A stretch of 64,000 nt of DNA. Source: Flavobacterium luteum. GTDB taxonomy: Bacteria > Bacteroidota > Bacteroidia > Flavobacteriales > Flavobacteriaceae. The stretch's first letter is position 1, and every line of letters starts with the position of its first letter. The notes below the pieces were generated by a model. The model saw nothing but the letters and a program-made list of their open reading frames with translations, was not told the DNA's origin and did not search any database. Made by a program: the position numbers and the translations under genes. The stretch covers positions 27,437 to 91,436 of the forward strand of contig NZ_WAEM01000009.1 in assembly GCF_008806775.1 (NCBI RefSeq), read 5' to 3'. Positions 19,654 to 28,732 of the stretch are shown in pieces.

Positions 19654-19944
19654 ATGAGTGAGATTGTAGAAATTATTGATACTCTTGAAGGAAAGCTTAA
19701 AAAACTATTAGCGAAAATAGATTATTTAGAACAAAATTCAGTAGAGTTACATCAGGAATTAAAAAAAACTACAAGTATTATACAAAATCAATCTAATGAA
19801 ATTGATACCTTGAAAAAGAATTGTGAAACACTCAAAATAGCTAATTCATTACTAGGCAGTGACGAAAACAAAAGAGATACCAAGCTTAAAATAAATTCAT
19901 TAATTCGTGAAATTGATTACTGTATAGCACAGCTATCAGACTAG
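19654..19944 (+). CDS. Small coiled-coil protein encoded upstream of zapA
   Basis: A 96-residue, almost wholly helical protein with heptad-like spacing of Leu/Ile over residues 5-70 (LEGKLKKLLAKIDYLEQ, ELHQELKKTT). It has no signal peptide. It is followed after 9 bases by zapA and shares its promoter, so a role at the division ring similar to that of coiled-coil proteins such as ZapB is plausible. That is inferred from position and shape only; no sequence signature of ZapB can be shown. Confidence 0.8.
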   Translation: MSEIVEIIDTLEGKLKKLLAKIDYLEQNSVELHQELKKTTSIIQNQSNEIDTLKKNCETLKIANSLLGSDENKRDTKLKINSLIREIDYCIAQLSD

Positions 19945-19953
19945 TACAATATT

Positions 19954-20247
19954 ATGGACGAAAAGCTTAAAATTAAATTATCAATTGCAGACAGAGTCTA
20001 TCCGCTAACGGTAGAAATGTCTCAAGAAGAAGGATTGCGAAGTGCTTCAAAAAAAATTGATATTATGATTAAGCAGTTTGAAGAAAATTATGCAGTTCGT
20101 GATAAGCAAGATGTATTGGCCATGTGTGCCTTGCAATTTGCCTCACAATTAGAACAGAAACAAATTGATAATTCTATTGACGGAAAAGAAACCATAGAGA
20201 GAATTAGTAAAATTAATGATTTATTGAGTCGTTATCTCGACAAGTAA
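19954..20247 (+). CDS. zapA: Cell division protein ZapA
   Basis: A 97-residue cytosolic protein that binds FtsZ and promotes Z-ring bundling. The N-terminal part (KLSIADRVYPLTVEMSQEE) has the ZapA fold signature, followed by the helical part (LRSASKKIDIMIKQFEENY, DVLAMCALQFASQLE) that forms the dimerisation coiled coil. The gene directly precedes the 6S RNA, the same arrangement known in proteobacteria, which supports both calls. Confidence 0.92.
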   Translation: MDEKLKIKLSIADRVYPLTVEMSQEEGLRSASKKIDIMIKQFEENYAVRDKQDVLAMCALQFASQLEQKQIDNSIDGKETIERISKINDLLSRYLDK

Positions 20248-20276
20248 TATACGTTCTTTACATAAACTAAAATACT

Positions 20277-20436
20277 GCCTACATTAGTTCATATTTGGTA
20301 AACTCAACACTAACAAATTAGAATGAGCAAATCATCGTTACTATAGCAAGCCGTTTCAGTACGGAAGCTTGAACAACGAGTTAGCTCAAAACTTGTCCTT
20401 TCGAGTTTATTCATTCACCTAATGTAGGCTTTTTTA
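20277..20436 (+). ncRNA. ssrS: 6S RNA (flavobacterial type)
   Basis: A 160-base gene-free stretch between zapA and rny folds as one long interrupted rod, as 6S RNA does. The closing stem is GCCTACATTAG (20277-20287) with CTAATGTAGGC (20419-20429), 11 bp perfect. Inside it AAACTC (20300-20305) pairs with GAGTTT (20403-20408), TGAGC (20324-20328) with GCTCA (20384-20388), and an apical hairpin CAAGC...GCTTG (20347-20371) closes the rod. Unpaired stretches between the stems form the open-promoter-like bulge. A T run follows the closing stem and could end transcription. 6S RNA binds the RNA polymerase holoenzyme and dampens transcription in stationary phase. Position after zapA is the classical 6S locus. 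No exact TAnnTTTG promoter is visible just upstream, so processing from a zapA transcript is possible. Confidence 0.87.
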
Positions 20437-20456
20437 TATATAAATTTTAACATACA

Positions 20457-22022
20457 ATGGACAGTACACTATTAATAATTATTTCAGGAATTACAGGAAT
20501 TGCAGGCGGTTTTATTATTTCAAAATTCATCGAAAAAAGCAACGTCTCTAACCTTATTAAAAACGCTAAAAAAGAAGCCGCATCTATTTTAAAAGACGCT
20601 AATTTTGAGGCTGAAAACACTAAAAAAGATAAAATTCTTCAAGCAAAAGAAAAATTTATCGAACTCAAGTCAGAGCATGAGCAAGTCATTCTTTCTCGTG
20701 ACAAAAAAATGGCTGAAGTAGAAAAAAGAATTCGTGATAAAGAATCTTTGGTTTCTAATGAATTGGCTAAAGCAAAAAAAATCAATGACGATTATGAAGC
20801 TAAAACTAATGAATACAATAGTAAAATTGAAGTATTAGAGAAAAAGCAACATGAAGTAGAGCGCATGCACAAAAGCCAATTGAATCAATTGGAAGTACTT
20901 TCTGGACTGTCTGCTGAAGAAGCCAAAGAACAACTTATGGAAGGTTTAAAAGGCGAGGCTAAAGCTCAAGCAATGTCTCATATTCAAGACACTATTGAGG
21001 AAGCTAAACTTACTGCTCAACAAGAAGCGAAGAAAATCATTATCAATACCATTCAAAGAGTTGGTACTGAAGAAGCCGTAGAAAATTGCGTGTCGGTATT
21101 TAATATCGAATCTGATGATGTAAAAGGAAGAATCATTGGCCGTGAAGGACGAAACATTCGTGCACTTGAAGCTGCAACTGGTGTAGAAATCATTGTAGAC
21201 GATACTCCAGAAGCAATTATTCTTTCTTGTTTTGATCCGGTTCGTAGAGAAATTGCCCGTTTATCATTACATAAATTAGTAACTGATGGAAGAATTCACC
21301 CAGCTCGAATTGAAGAAGTTGTGGCAAAAACTGCTAAACAAATTGATGACGAAATTATTGAAGTTGGAAAGAGAACTGTAATCGATTTAGGAATACATGC
21401 TTTGCATCCTGAATTAATTAAAGTGGTTGGAAGAATGAAATACCGCTCTTCTTACGGCCAAAACTTATTGCAACACTCTCGCGAAGTTTCTAAATTATGT
21501 GGAATTATGGCTGCCGAATTAGGCTTGAATGTAAAACTTGCAAAAAGAGCTGGTTTGCTTCACGATATTGGTAAAGTACCAGATGTAGAAAGTGATTTGC
21601 CTCATGCATTGTTAGGAATGCAATGGGCTGAAAAATACGGTGAAAAAGAAGAAGTGTGTAACGCTATTGGAGCACACCACGACGAAATAGAAATGAAATC
21701 ATTATTATCACCAATCATTCAGGTTTGTGATGCTATTTCGGGAGCAAGACCAGGAGCAAGACGCCAAGTTTTAGATTCTTACATACAACGTCTGAAAGAT
21801 TTAGAAGAAGTAGCTTATGGCTTTACAGGAGTAAAAAATGCCTATGCTATCCAGGCGGGAAGAGAATTACGCGTTATTGTAGAAAGCGAAAAAGTTTCTG
21901 ACGATAATGCCGCTAGTTTATCTTTTGAAATTTCTCAAAAAATTCAAACCGAAATGACTTATCCAGGACAAGTAAAAGTTACCGTAATTAGAGAAACTAG
22001 AGCGGTTAATATTGCTAAGTAA
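20457..22022 (+). CDS. rny: Ribonuclease Y
   Basis: Membrane-anchored endoribonuclease that starts mRNA decay. The 521-residue protein has an N-terminal membrane helix ([20 protein letters not shown]), a long coiled coil (about residues 28-190), a KH RNA-binding domain (about 205-270, with [19 protein letters not shown]) and an HD phosphohydrolase domain (about 335-430) with the metal-binding HD pair in [10 protein letters not shown]. All are intact. It follows the 6S RNA by 20 bases and ends in a strong terminator. Confidence 0.96.
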   Translation: MDSTLLIIISGITGIAGGFIISKFIEKSNVSNLIKNAKKEAASILKDANFEAENTKKDKILQAKEKFIELKSEHEQVILSRDKKMAEVEKRIRDKESLVSNELAKAKKINDDYEAKTNEYNSKIEVLEKKQHEVERMHKSQLNQLEVLSGLSAEEAKEQLMEGLKGEAKAQAMSHIQDTIEEAKLTAQQEAKKIIINTIQRVGTEEAVENCVSVFNIESDDVKGRIIGREGRNIRALEAATGVEIIVDDTPEAIILSCFDPVRREIARLSLHKLVTDGRIHPARIEEVVAKTAKQIDDEIIEVGKRTVIDLGIHALHPELIKVVGRMKYRSSYGQNLLQHSREVSKLCGIMAAELGLNVKLAKRAGLLHDIGKVPDVESDLPHALLGMQWAEKYGEKEEVCNAIGAHHDEIEMKSLLSPIIQVCDAISGARPGARRQVLDSYIQRLKDLEEVAYGFTGVKNAYAIQAGRELRVIVESEKVSDDNAASLSFEISQKIQTEMTYPGQVKVTVIRETRAVNIAK

Positions 22023-22043
22023 AAACTCAAAAATACAACATTT

Positions 22044-22074
22044 AAAAAGCCTCTAAAATTTTAGAGGCTTTTTT
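22044..22074. terminator. Bidirectional intrinsic terminator after rny
   Basis: A palindrome AAAAAGCCTCTAAAA/TTTTAGAGGCTTTTT with T runs on both strands, between convergent rny and the response regulator gene. Confidence 0.85.
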
Positions 22075-22077
22075 CTT

Positions 22078-22470
22078 TTAAAATATCTTCCACAAATCCT
22101 CTGCGGTCATTGGTTTAAAAAAGAAATCTTTAATTTGATCTTGATATTCTTTAGCTTTATTGACATCCGAAATGCTATCTGATGAACTTACAAGATAAAT
22201 AGTCGTATTTTTATCTACTATATTATTTGTTTTTTTAAGTTCGTCTAAAAACTGCCATCCATCCATAATAGGCATGTTTATATCTAAAAGAATTAAATCA
22301 GGCAAACTGATACCTAATTTAATTTTACCTTTAATTTCTTCTATAGCTTCAAGACCATTCAAATAAAAAGAAGGCTTTACATCTATATTGTTTTTAGTCA
22401 ATAATTTCTTTATAATAAAGTGATACACTTTATCATCATCCACCACAAAAACATCTTTAAATTTACTCAT
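22078..22470 (-). CDS. Single-domain response regulator (REC only)
   Basis: A 130-residue receiver domain without an output domain. The acidic pocket (VVDDDKVYH) and the phosphoacceptor Asp in LILLDINMPIMDGWQFL are visible, as are the conserved Ser (YLVSSSDS) and Lys (FFFKPMT). It overlaps the upstream histidine kinase gene by 8 bases and is surely co-translated with it. With no DNA-binding domain it must act through protein contact or as a phosphate relay or sink. The REC has an insertion between the first helix and the phosphorylation site (INNIDVKPSFYLNGLEAIEEIKGKIKLG-type spacing), common in proteins of this Rcp1-like group. Confidence 0.92.
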   Translation of the reverse strand: MSKFKDVFVVDDDKVYHFIIKKLLTKNNIDVKPSFYLNGLEAIEEIKGKIKLGISLPDLILLDINMPIMDGWQFLDELKKTNNIVDKNTTIYLVSSSDSISDVNKAKEYQDQIKDFFFKPMTAEDLWKIF

Positions 22471-23980
22471 TGAAACATATATTAAAAGTTGTTCCTACTC
22501 CTACTTCACTTTTTACAGATACACTGCCTCCCATTGCCTCAATTTGGTTCTTAGTAATAAACAATCCAATACCTCTTGAATCTTTATGGTTATGAAATGT
22601 TTTATACATTCCGAAAAGCTTTTTTCCGTGTCGCTCTAAATTTATTCCTAAACCATTATCGGTTATTTTTAATATTTTTGTATCCTTATTAGTTGTAATA
22701 GAATAACTAATTATTGGCTCTCTATCTGGATGGGAGTATCGTATAGCATTAGTAGTAAAATTAAGCAAAATGCTTTCTAAATACGCTGGGTTATATGTTA
22801 ATGTTTCATTTTTAGAAATTGTATTATTTATGGTTACCTTATTTTTACAAATCTCATCAGCCAAAATATCTAGCGTTTTTGCTAAGTATTCGTTTAAATT
22901 TAAATTCTCTTTTTTATTGACTAATACGGTTTGTATCTCAACCAATTCTTTTAAATGGTCTATAGTTTGTGTCAATGCATTAGATGATGATCTGAGATAA
23001 GCATGGTTTTCGGATAAGTTTTCTAAACTGTTATCGTCATCAATAATGTTTAACAGCATTTGAATATTACCTGAATGCGATCGTAAATTATGAGATACAA
23101 TATGCGCGAAATTTAATAATCTACTATTTTGTTCCTCAACAATTTGAAGCGTTCGTAATAAGTTTTCTTCTTTTTCTTTTTGTGAAGAAATATCCGTATG
23201 AGTTCCTATAACGCGTAAGGGTTTATTATTTGAGTCTCGCTCGATGATTTTACCCCGGCTTAAAATCCAAATATACTCACCAGATTTTTTTAATACTCTT
23301 TGCTCATTTTCATAATAAGGTGTGACATTATTAAAATGCAATAGGATATCATTAAGATGCTTTCTCTTATCGTCTGGATGCACTCTATTACTCCACATTT
23401 CTATAGAATCTATTGTATCAATAGCTACAAAACCAAGCATTTTCATTGACTGAGAAGAATAAAAAACTTTTTTTGTTTTTACATCTAAATCCCAAATACC
23501 TTCTGATGATGCTTCAAGTGCGAACAAATAACGTTCCTCTGAAAGCTTTAAGCGAATTTCTTGTTCTTTATATTCTGAAATATCAATAATCTTACCATAA
23601 AAATTTACATCACCATTATCTTCTAATTCTACAGTAGCAATGCCTTTATACCATCGCAAACCTCTCAAAGGTAAAACAGCTCTAAACTCATGAACCCAAT
23701 TTTTTAATCTTTTTTTGGACTCGTAAATTGTAGACATAAAAGTAATGAAGTCTTCAGGAACAATTTTACTTTTTAGAATTTCTAATGCAGGTTTGTCTTT
23801 TTCTTCTGGAGTTAAATCAAAATGAGTGATAACCGATTTGCTCAGAAATGGAAAAAAAATAGTTCCTTCATTAGTAAATGTAAATTCAAAAATTAGATCA
23901 GGAGATTGAAATAACAATTTCTTATAAAAGTTATTTTTTTCTTCAAGTAATTTCAGGTTTGAATGGTTTTTGGTTTTCAT
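22463..23980 (-). CDS. PAS-domain sensor histidine kinase, soluble
   Basis: A 505-residue cytosolic kinase with no membrane segment. An N-terminal PAS-like region is followed by PAS/PAC repeats (about residues 15-140 and 145-270, with RGLRWYKGIATVELEDNGDVNFYGKIIDI and ASSEGIWDLDVKTKKVFYSS). The H-box is SHNLRSHSG, in which the usual Asp after the phospho-His is Asn and the usual Pro is Ser. The N-box (NFTTNAIRYSHPD), G1 (DNGLGINLERHGKKLFG) and G2 (GIGLFITKNQIEAMGG) of the ATPase domain are intact. ATG 23980 is preferred over more upstream GTG/ATG codons (24046, 24031), which sit on or next to the predicted transcription start. Partner: the overlapping single-domain response regulator. Confidence 0.9.
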   Translation of the reverse strand: MKTKNHSNLKLLEEKNNFYKKLLFQSPDLIFEFTFTNEGTIFFPFLSKSVITHFDLTPEEKDKPALEILKSKIVPEDFITFMSTIYESKKRLKNWVHEFRAVLPLRGLRWYKGIATVELEDNGDVNFYGKIIDISEYKEQEIRLKLSEERYLFALEASSEGIWDLDVKTKKVFYSSQSMKMLGFVAIDTIDSIEMWSNRVHPDDKRKHLNDILLHFNNVTPYYENEQRVLKKSGEYIWILSRGKIIERDSNNKPLRVIGTHTDISSQKEKEENLLRTLQIVEEQNSRLLNFAHIVSHNLRSHSGNIQMLLNIIDDDNSLENLSENHAYLRSSSNALTQTIDHLKELVEIQTVLVNKKENLNLNEYLAKTLDILADEICKNKVTINNTISKNETLTYNPAYLESILLNFTTNAIRYSHPDREPIISYSITTNKDTKILKITDNGLGINLERHGKKLFGMYKTFHNHKDSRGIGLFITKNQIEAMGGSVSVKSEVGVGTTFNICFNE

Positions 23981-24048
23981 AATTGTATTATAAATTAGTT
24001 TGAAGCAAAACTTAATATGCTTTTTTGCCATAACATTTAACAACACTT

Positions 24049-24080
24049 CAAACCTAATAAAAAAATCCGATAAAATGCAA
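24049..24080 (-). promoter_or_regulatory. Promoter of the histidine kinase/response regulator operon
   Basis: On the minus strand TTG (24080-24078), 21 bases, TAGGTTTG (24056-24049), predicting a start near 24042 and a leader of about 60 bases before ATG 23980. Confidence 0.6.
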
Positions 24081-24145
24081 ATAAATCAGTTAAAATACAT
24101 AAAAATCACAAAATATGTAAGTTTAATATTATGTATTAATAAAAA

Positions 24146-25048
24146 TTAATTGTGCTTTCTTGGATGAAACGTATTCATAATCTGAGTTAAATGTTTTCTG
24201 TCAAGATGCACATAAATTTCTGTAGTAGTTATAGATTCATGTCCTAACATTAATTGAATAGAACGTAAATCGGCACCATTTTCAAGAAGATGAGTGGCAA
24301 AAGAATGTCTTAAAGTATGTGGACTTATGACTTTGTTGAGCTCAATTTTAATCGCTAAATCCTTGATGATGGTAAAAATCATTGCACGAGTCAATTGCTT
24401 TCCTCTTCTATTTAGAAATAGAGTATCTTCATGTCCCTTTTGAATATTCAAATGAGAACGAATTGAACTTTGATAAATTAAAATAAATTTTTGAGTTACA
24501 TCTCCAATAGGCACAAATCGTTGTTTGTTGCCTTTACCAGTAATTTTGATAAAACCCTCATCAAAAAACAAATCTGATATTTTAAGCGATATCAACTCCG
24601 AAACCCTAAGTCCACAACCATATAGTGTTTCTAAAATAGCTCTATTACGCTCACCTTCGGAAGAACTTAAATCTATTGCACCTATTACATCATCAATTTC
24701 TTTTACGCTTAAAGTATCTGGCAATTTCCTACCTATTCTGGGAGACTCAATTAATTCTAATGGATTATCATTGCGATAATCTTCAAAAATGAGATAGGAA
24801 AAAAAACTTTTTAATCCAGAAATAATTCTCGCCTGCGAACGCGCATTTACCTCTTTCGAAACACTGTAAATAAATTGTTGCAGTATTTCTTCTGTAATTT
24901 GTATAGGTGAAATTTCTATATGACTATTTTCTAAAAAAAGACACAAACGGTCTATATCGAACGTATAATTATCAATAGTGTTTTTAGACAATCCACGTTC
25001 GATTTTAAGATAAGACTGATAACTTTTTATATAGGTTTGCCAATTCAT
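24146..25048 (-). CDS. xerD: Tyrosine recombinase XerD
   Basis: A 300-residue site-specific recombinase that resolves chromosome dimers at dif. The N-terminal SAM-like core-binding domain (YIKSYQSYLKIERGLSKNTI) is followed by the catalytic domain with the full set R (GCGLRVSEL), K (GKGNKQRF), H-x-x-R (HTLRHSFATH), H (MLGHESI) and nucleophile Y (TTEIYVH). The start at ATG 25048 is chosen over an upstream GTG at 25087, which lies inside the terminator of the preceding gene. No attachment sites, excisionase or phage genes are nearby, so this is the housekeeping recombinase rather than an integrase. Confidence 0.92.
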   Translation of the reverse strand: MNWQTYIKSYQSYLKIERGLSKNTIDNYTFDIDRLCLFLENSHIEISPIQITEEILQQFIYSVSKEVNARSQARIISGLKSFFSYLIFEDYRNDNPLELIESPRIGRKLPDTLSVKEIDDVIGAIDLSSSEGERNRAILETLYGCGLRVSELISLKISDLFFDEGFIKITGKGNKQRFVPIGDVTQKFILIYQSSIRSHLNIQKGHEDTLFLNRRGKQLTRAMIFTIIKDLAIKIELNKVISPHTLRHSFATHLLENGADLRSIQLMLGHESITTTEIYVHLDRKHLTQIMNTFHPRKHN

Positions 25049-25076
25049 ACTACAAAGTAAAGCTATTTTTGGGCAT

Positions 25077-25104
25077 AAAAAAACCACGTCGATGACGTGG
25101 TTTT
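25077..25104 (-). terminator. Intrinsic terminator of the outer-membrane protein gene
   Basis: A perfect 11-bp stem AAAACCACGTC/GACGTGGTTTT with a 3-base loop (25080-25104) followed by T's on the minus strand. Confidence 0.82.
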
Positions 25105-25122
25105 AAAAAATGATTTAAGATT

Positions 25123-25818
25123 TTAGAAATGCAATGTTAAATTTATTGAAGAAACACTAACTCCTCCAAGGTTAATATCAGTAGATTTTCCTGTTTTAAT
25201 ATCTGCTTCTCCTGTTTCAGTAATTTTACCTTCACCACCAATTCCTATATTTAGGCCATAACCGTATTGTGCGCCAATTGACATTTTAGGAAAAAGGAAG
25301 TATTCAGCTCCGATAAATCCGTTAATACCAACACCAATCTTCATACCTGAAGTTGTAACTTTTTCATAACCTGTATCAGTTATTTTAGTCTTTGAACTAT
25401 TAATCATTAACAATGCATCAGCACCATAAAAACCTTGTAGACGAGTTTTTCCTTTTCTCCACTCTTTTCCAAGCCCCGCTGCTAAATCAAGTCCTGAAAC
25501 AACTGTTTCTTCTGACCCAATAGTTTCGCTATTGCTTCCAACTGCAAAATTAGCTACTACTCTATACGCAGTTTTGTCTGTAATAAATTTTTTACCTACG
25601 AATGTTCCAGCTTTTTGAAAACTTACAGATGGAGCAGAATTATCCGTATTACCATTAAAGGCATTTCCTACATAATTAAAAATACCATCAGCATTAAAGC
25701 CAATTGCCCAATCACCAGCTTCCGGCAAATAATTTTCTCCTTTTTTAGATTTCAAGTCTTGAGCGTTAGCAAAACTAAACGCAAAAACAGCAGCAGCTGT
25801 TAAAATAATTTTTTTCAT
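25123..25818 (-). CDS. Outer-membrane beta-barrel protein
   Basis: A 231-residue protein with a signal peptide (MKKIILTAAAVFAFSFANAQ) and alternating hydrophobic strands, ending in a barrel-type strand with terminal Phe (SSINLTLHF), the pattern recognised by the BAM machinery. A Gly-rich opening (LPEAGDWAIGFNADGIFNYVGNAF) resembles small porin-like barrels common in Flavobacterium. No enzymatic motif is seen. It is monocistronic with its own terminator. A possible promoter (TTG, 19 bases, then a TAAATTTTG box with one extra base) lies upstream. The specific role is unknown. Confidence 0.82.
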   Translation of the reverse strand: MKKIILTAAAVFAFSFANAQDLKSKKGENYLPEAGDWAIGFNADGIFNYVGNAFNGNTDNSAPSVSFQKAGTFVGKKFITDKTAYRVVANFAVGSNSETIGSEETVVSGLDLAAGLGKEWRKGKTRLQGFYGADALLMINSSKTKITDTGYEKVTTSGMKIGVGINGFIGAEYFLFPKMSIGAQYGYGLNIGIGGEGKITETGEADIKTGKSTDINLGGVSVSSINLTLHF

Positions 25819-26041
25819 AATTTTTTTGTTTAAAAGTTTATTAAGTAAATATACAAAATTTAACTTATCTTAAAATTTTATCAAATAATTGATTTGTTAA
25901 CATATTTATGAACAAAAAAAAATTATAAGTTTCGTAAAATGAGAATTTAAAAATCCAGCTGCTATTTCAGCGTATTCTTGATTTTAAATTGAAATTTATT
26001 AAATTCCAATTCTGTTTTTATTATTTTTACAAAAAAACGAA

Positions 26042-26455
26042 ATGAAAATAATCATCATTAATGGTCCAAATTTAAATTTGTTAGGAAAACGGGAACCAGA
26101 AATCTACGGGTCAGAAACATTCGAAGAATATTTTGAAGCTTTACAAACAAAATTTCCACAAATAGAATTACACTATTTTCAAAGTAATATAGAAGGTGAA
26201 TTAATTACCAAAATGCAAGATGTTGGTTTTTCTTTCAATGGTATTATTATAAATGCCGGTGCATATACTCATACTTCTATTGGTATTGGCGATGCTGTAA
26301 AAGCCATTACAACTCCAGTGGTTGAAGTGCATATTTCGAATACTTTTTCTAGAGAATCCTTTAGACACCAGTCTTATATTTCTGGTAATGCTAAAGGAGT
26401 AATTCTTGGTTTTGGACTGAAAAGTTATGAATTGGCTTTATTGTCTTTTCTTTAG
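26042..26455 (+). CDS. aroQ: 3-dehydroquinate dehydratase, type II
   Basis: Dodecameric cytosolic enzyme of the shikimate pathway, converting 3-dehydroquinate to 3-dehydroshikimate. The 137-residue length is typical of type II. The signature IINGPNLNLLGKREPEIYG at the N-terminus contains the catalytic lid residues (Arg, Tyr). NAGAYTHTSIGIGDAV and VEVHISN (catalytic His region) are also clear. It converges with the cation efflux gene with only 7 bases between the stops and no terminator hairpin. Confidence 0.95.
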   Translation: MKIIIINGPNLNLLGKREPEIYGSETFEEYFEALQTKFPQIELHYFQSNIEGELITKMQDVGFSFNGIIINAGAYTHTSIGIGDAVKAITTPVVEVHISNTFSRESFRHQSYISGNAKGVILGFGLKSYELALLSFL

Positions 26456-26462
26456 TGAAAAA

Positions 26463-27329
26463 TTAATTAGGTTCAATATGAATTAACACATGTCCCAATT
26501 CAGGAATTTCGTATCGCAAAGTATCTTTAAGTTTGTGAGATAGATCATGACCATCTTTTACAGAAATTTTACCGTTTACTATTGCATGCAAATCGACATG
26601 GTATTTCATCCCGGCTTTACGAATAAAACATTTTTCGGTAGCTACTATCCCATTAACGGTTAGAGAGACCTTTCGGATATCATATATTAAATCATCATAA
26701 AGATGCTCGTCCATAATCTCTCCAAGAGCTGGTCTAAAAATAAGATAGCTATTATAAATGATAAATCCTGAGGCAAAAAGCGCTGCCCAATCATCGGCCG
26801 ATTCATAACCTTTTCCTAAAATTAACGCTGTAGCTATTCCTATAAATGCAGCAATTGAAGTTATAGCATCACTCCTATGATGCCAAGCATCTGCTTTTAA
26901 AGAGGAACTGTTGCTTTCTATGCTTCGTTTCATCACTAATCGAAATGAATATTCTTTCCAAACGATAATTGCACCCAAAACATAAAGTGTCCATGATTTT
27001 GGTAAATCATGAGCTATTTGTATGTTAATAATACTCTCATAAGCGATAATTGTAGCCGAAGTTATTAAAAACCCTACAACTAAAAAAGTAATTAAAGGTT
27101 CGGCTCTACCATGACCGTATGGATGATTATTATCTGCAGGCTTGTTAGAATATTTAATTCCAAATAACACTAAAAAGGAAGCAAAAATATCAGTAGTAGA
27201 TTCTATAGCATCAGCAATTAAAGCGTAAGAATTTCCGAAAAAACCGGCTAAAAACTTAATAATCGCTAGACATGAATTACCTACAATACTAAAATAAGTA
27301 GCTTTAATAGCAGTTTGTTCGTTATTCAT
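26463..27329 (-). CDS. Cation diffusion facilitator family transporter
   Basis: A 288-residue inner-membrane divalent-metal/H+ antiporter. It has about six transmembrane helices; the metal-site helices carry DAIESTTDIFAS (helix 2) and DAWHHRSDAITS (helix 5), and the loop HPYGHGRAEP between helices 2 and 3 is typical of the family. The C-terminal cytosolic ferredoxin-like domain (KYHVDLHAIVNG...HDLSHKLKDTL) binds regulatory metal in homologues. Likely substrates are Zn2+, Fe2+ or Mn2+; the sequence alone does not decide. Confidence 0.92.
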   Translation of the reverse strand: MNNEQTAIKATYFSIVGNSCLAIIKFLAGFFGNSYALIADAIESTTDIFASFLVLFGIKYSNKPADNNHPYGHGRAEPLITFLVVGFLITSATIIAYESIINIQIAHDLPKSWTLYVLGAIIVWKEYSFRLVMKRSIESNSSSLKADAWHHRSDAITSIAAFIGIATALILGKGYESADDWAALFASGFIIYNSYLIFRPALGEIMDEHLYDDLIYDIRKVSLTVNGIVATEKCFIRKAGMKYHVDLHAIVNGKISVKDGHDLSHKLKDTLRYEIPELGHVLIHIEPN

Positions 27330-27352
27330 GTCAATAAACTTTATATTTTAGT

Positions 27353-28663
27353 TTATACCCGAACAATGTTTGCGCCAATAGCTCTCAATCGTTCGTCAAT
27401 TCGTTCATAACCTCTATCAATTTGTTCAATATTTTGAATGGTACTGGTTCCTTTTGCAGAAAGTGCAGCAATTAGCAAAGATATCCCCGCACGAATATCA
27501 GGTGAAGACATAATTGTCGCTTTTAATTGTGATTTAAAATCATGACCAATAACTACTGCTCTATGGGGATCGCAAAGAATAATTTTTGCTCCCATGTCAA
27601 TTAATTTATCTACAAAAAACAAACGGCTTTCGAACATCTTTTGGTGAATCAACACATCGCCTTTAGCTTGTGTGGCTACTACCAATACAATACTTAATAA
27701 ATCTGGCGTAAATCCTGGCCATGGAGCATCAGAAATAGTAAGAATAGAACCGTCAATATCAGTTTTTACTTCATATCCATTTTCATGAGCTGGGATAAAA
27801 ATATCATCGCCTTTTCTTTCTAAAGTAATTCCTAGTTTTCTAAATACATTTGGAATAACCCCAAGGTTTTCCCAACTTACGTTTTTAATGGTAATCTCTG
27901 ATTTGGTCATGGCGGCTAATCCTATCCAAGAACCAATTTCTATCATATCAGGAAGAATTTTATGAGTACAACCCTCTAATTTTTCTACCCCTTCAATGAT
28001 TAATAAATTAGACCCAACTCCTGAGATTTTGGCTCCCATCGAATTCAACATTTTACAAAGTTGTTGCAAATATGGTTCGCATGCAGCATTATAAACCGTT
28101 GTTCTTCCTTTGGCTAAAACAGCTGCCATAACAATGTTTGCTGTTCCTGTAACTGAAGCTTCATCCAATAACATATCAGATCCCGTAAGACCATCAGTAG
28201 CTTCTACGCCATAAAAATGGTCTTCTTTATTGTATCTAAATTTTGCGCCTAAATTTATAAACCCTTCAAAATGGGTATCTAATCGTCGCCTTCCTATTTT
28301 ATCACCACCCGGTTTTGGAATATATCCCTTTCCGAAACGCGCTAAAAGTGGTCCAACAATCATTATAGAACCACGCAACGAACCGCCTTCTTTTTTAAAA
28401 GCTTCTGTTTCAAGATAACCTACATTTACATCATCTGACTGAAAAGTGATGGAACTTTGTCCGTTTTTTTGAATTTTTACACCCAAATTACCTAACAAAG
28501 TAATTAATTTATTGACATCTATAATGTCTGGAATATTATTGATTGTAACTTTTTCAGCAGTTAAAAGAACAGCACACAAAATTTGTAATGCTTCATTTTT
28601 TGCACCCTGTGGAGTAATATCGCCTTTTAGACGAATGCCTCCTTCAATTTTAAAGGTTCCCAT
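27353..28663 (-). CDS. murA: UDP-N-acetylglucosamine 1-carboxyvinyltransferase, with Asp in place of the active-site Cys
   Basis: Cytosolic enzyme of the first committed step of peptidoglycan synthesis, transferring enolpyruvate from PEP to UDP-GlcNAc. The 436-residue protein has the two-domain inverse barrel with the PEP loop ARFGKGYIPKPGGDKIGRRR. At residue 121, equivalent to Cys115 of E. coli MurA, the codon encodes Asp (GAT, plus-strand bases 28301-28303 read atc). Cys115 is the residue alkylated by fosfomycin; Asp keeps catalysis but blocks alkylation, as known in mycobacteria and chlamydiae. The conserved KNEALQI and the late DIRAGISLL motif are intact. It lies downstream of DUF493 and DUF4290 genes on the same strand and may be co-transcribed with them. 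Confidence 0.95.
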   Translation of the reverse strand: MGTFKIEGGIRLKGDITPQGAKNEALQILCAVLLTAEKVTINNIPDIIDVNKLITLLGNLGVKIQKNGQSSITFQSDDVNVGYLETEAFKKEGGSLRGSIMIVGPLLARFGKGYIPKPGGDKIGRRRLDTHFEGFINLGAKFRYNKEDHFYGVEATDGLTGSDMLLDEASVTGTANIVMAAVLAKGRTTVYNAACEPYLQQLCKMLNSMGAKISGVGSNLLIIEGVEKLEGCTHKILPDMIEIGSWIGLAAMTKSEITIKNVSWENLGVIPNVFRKLGITLERKGDDIFIPAHENGYEVKTDIDGSILTISDAPWPGFTPDLLSIVLVVATQAKGDVLIHQKMFESRLFFVDKLIDMGAKIILCDPHRAVVIGHDFKSQLKATIMSSPDIRAGISLLIAALSAKGTSTIQNIEQIDRGYERIDERLRAIGANIVRV

Positions 28664-28671
28664 TTTTATAA

Positions 28672-28726
28672 TTATGAATTATAAATTATGAATTATGAAT
28701 TGAATGATACAACTTATAATTCATAA
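28672..28726. repeat. AT-rich inverted and tandem repeat between DUF4290 and murA
   Basis: A perfect 13-base inverted repeat, TTATGAATTATAA (28672-28684) and TTATAATTCATAA (28714-28726). The space between the arms holds further direct copies of the AATTATGAAT unit. Related units occur at 29790-29820. Confidence 0.75.
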
Positions 28727-28732
28727 CTAATT

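Noticed and set aside
24146..25048. Tyrosine recombinase as a sign of an integrated element
   Set aside because: The protein reads as XerD, neighbours are housekeeping genes, and no attachment repeats or phage genes are visible.
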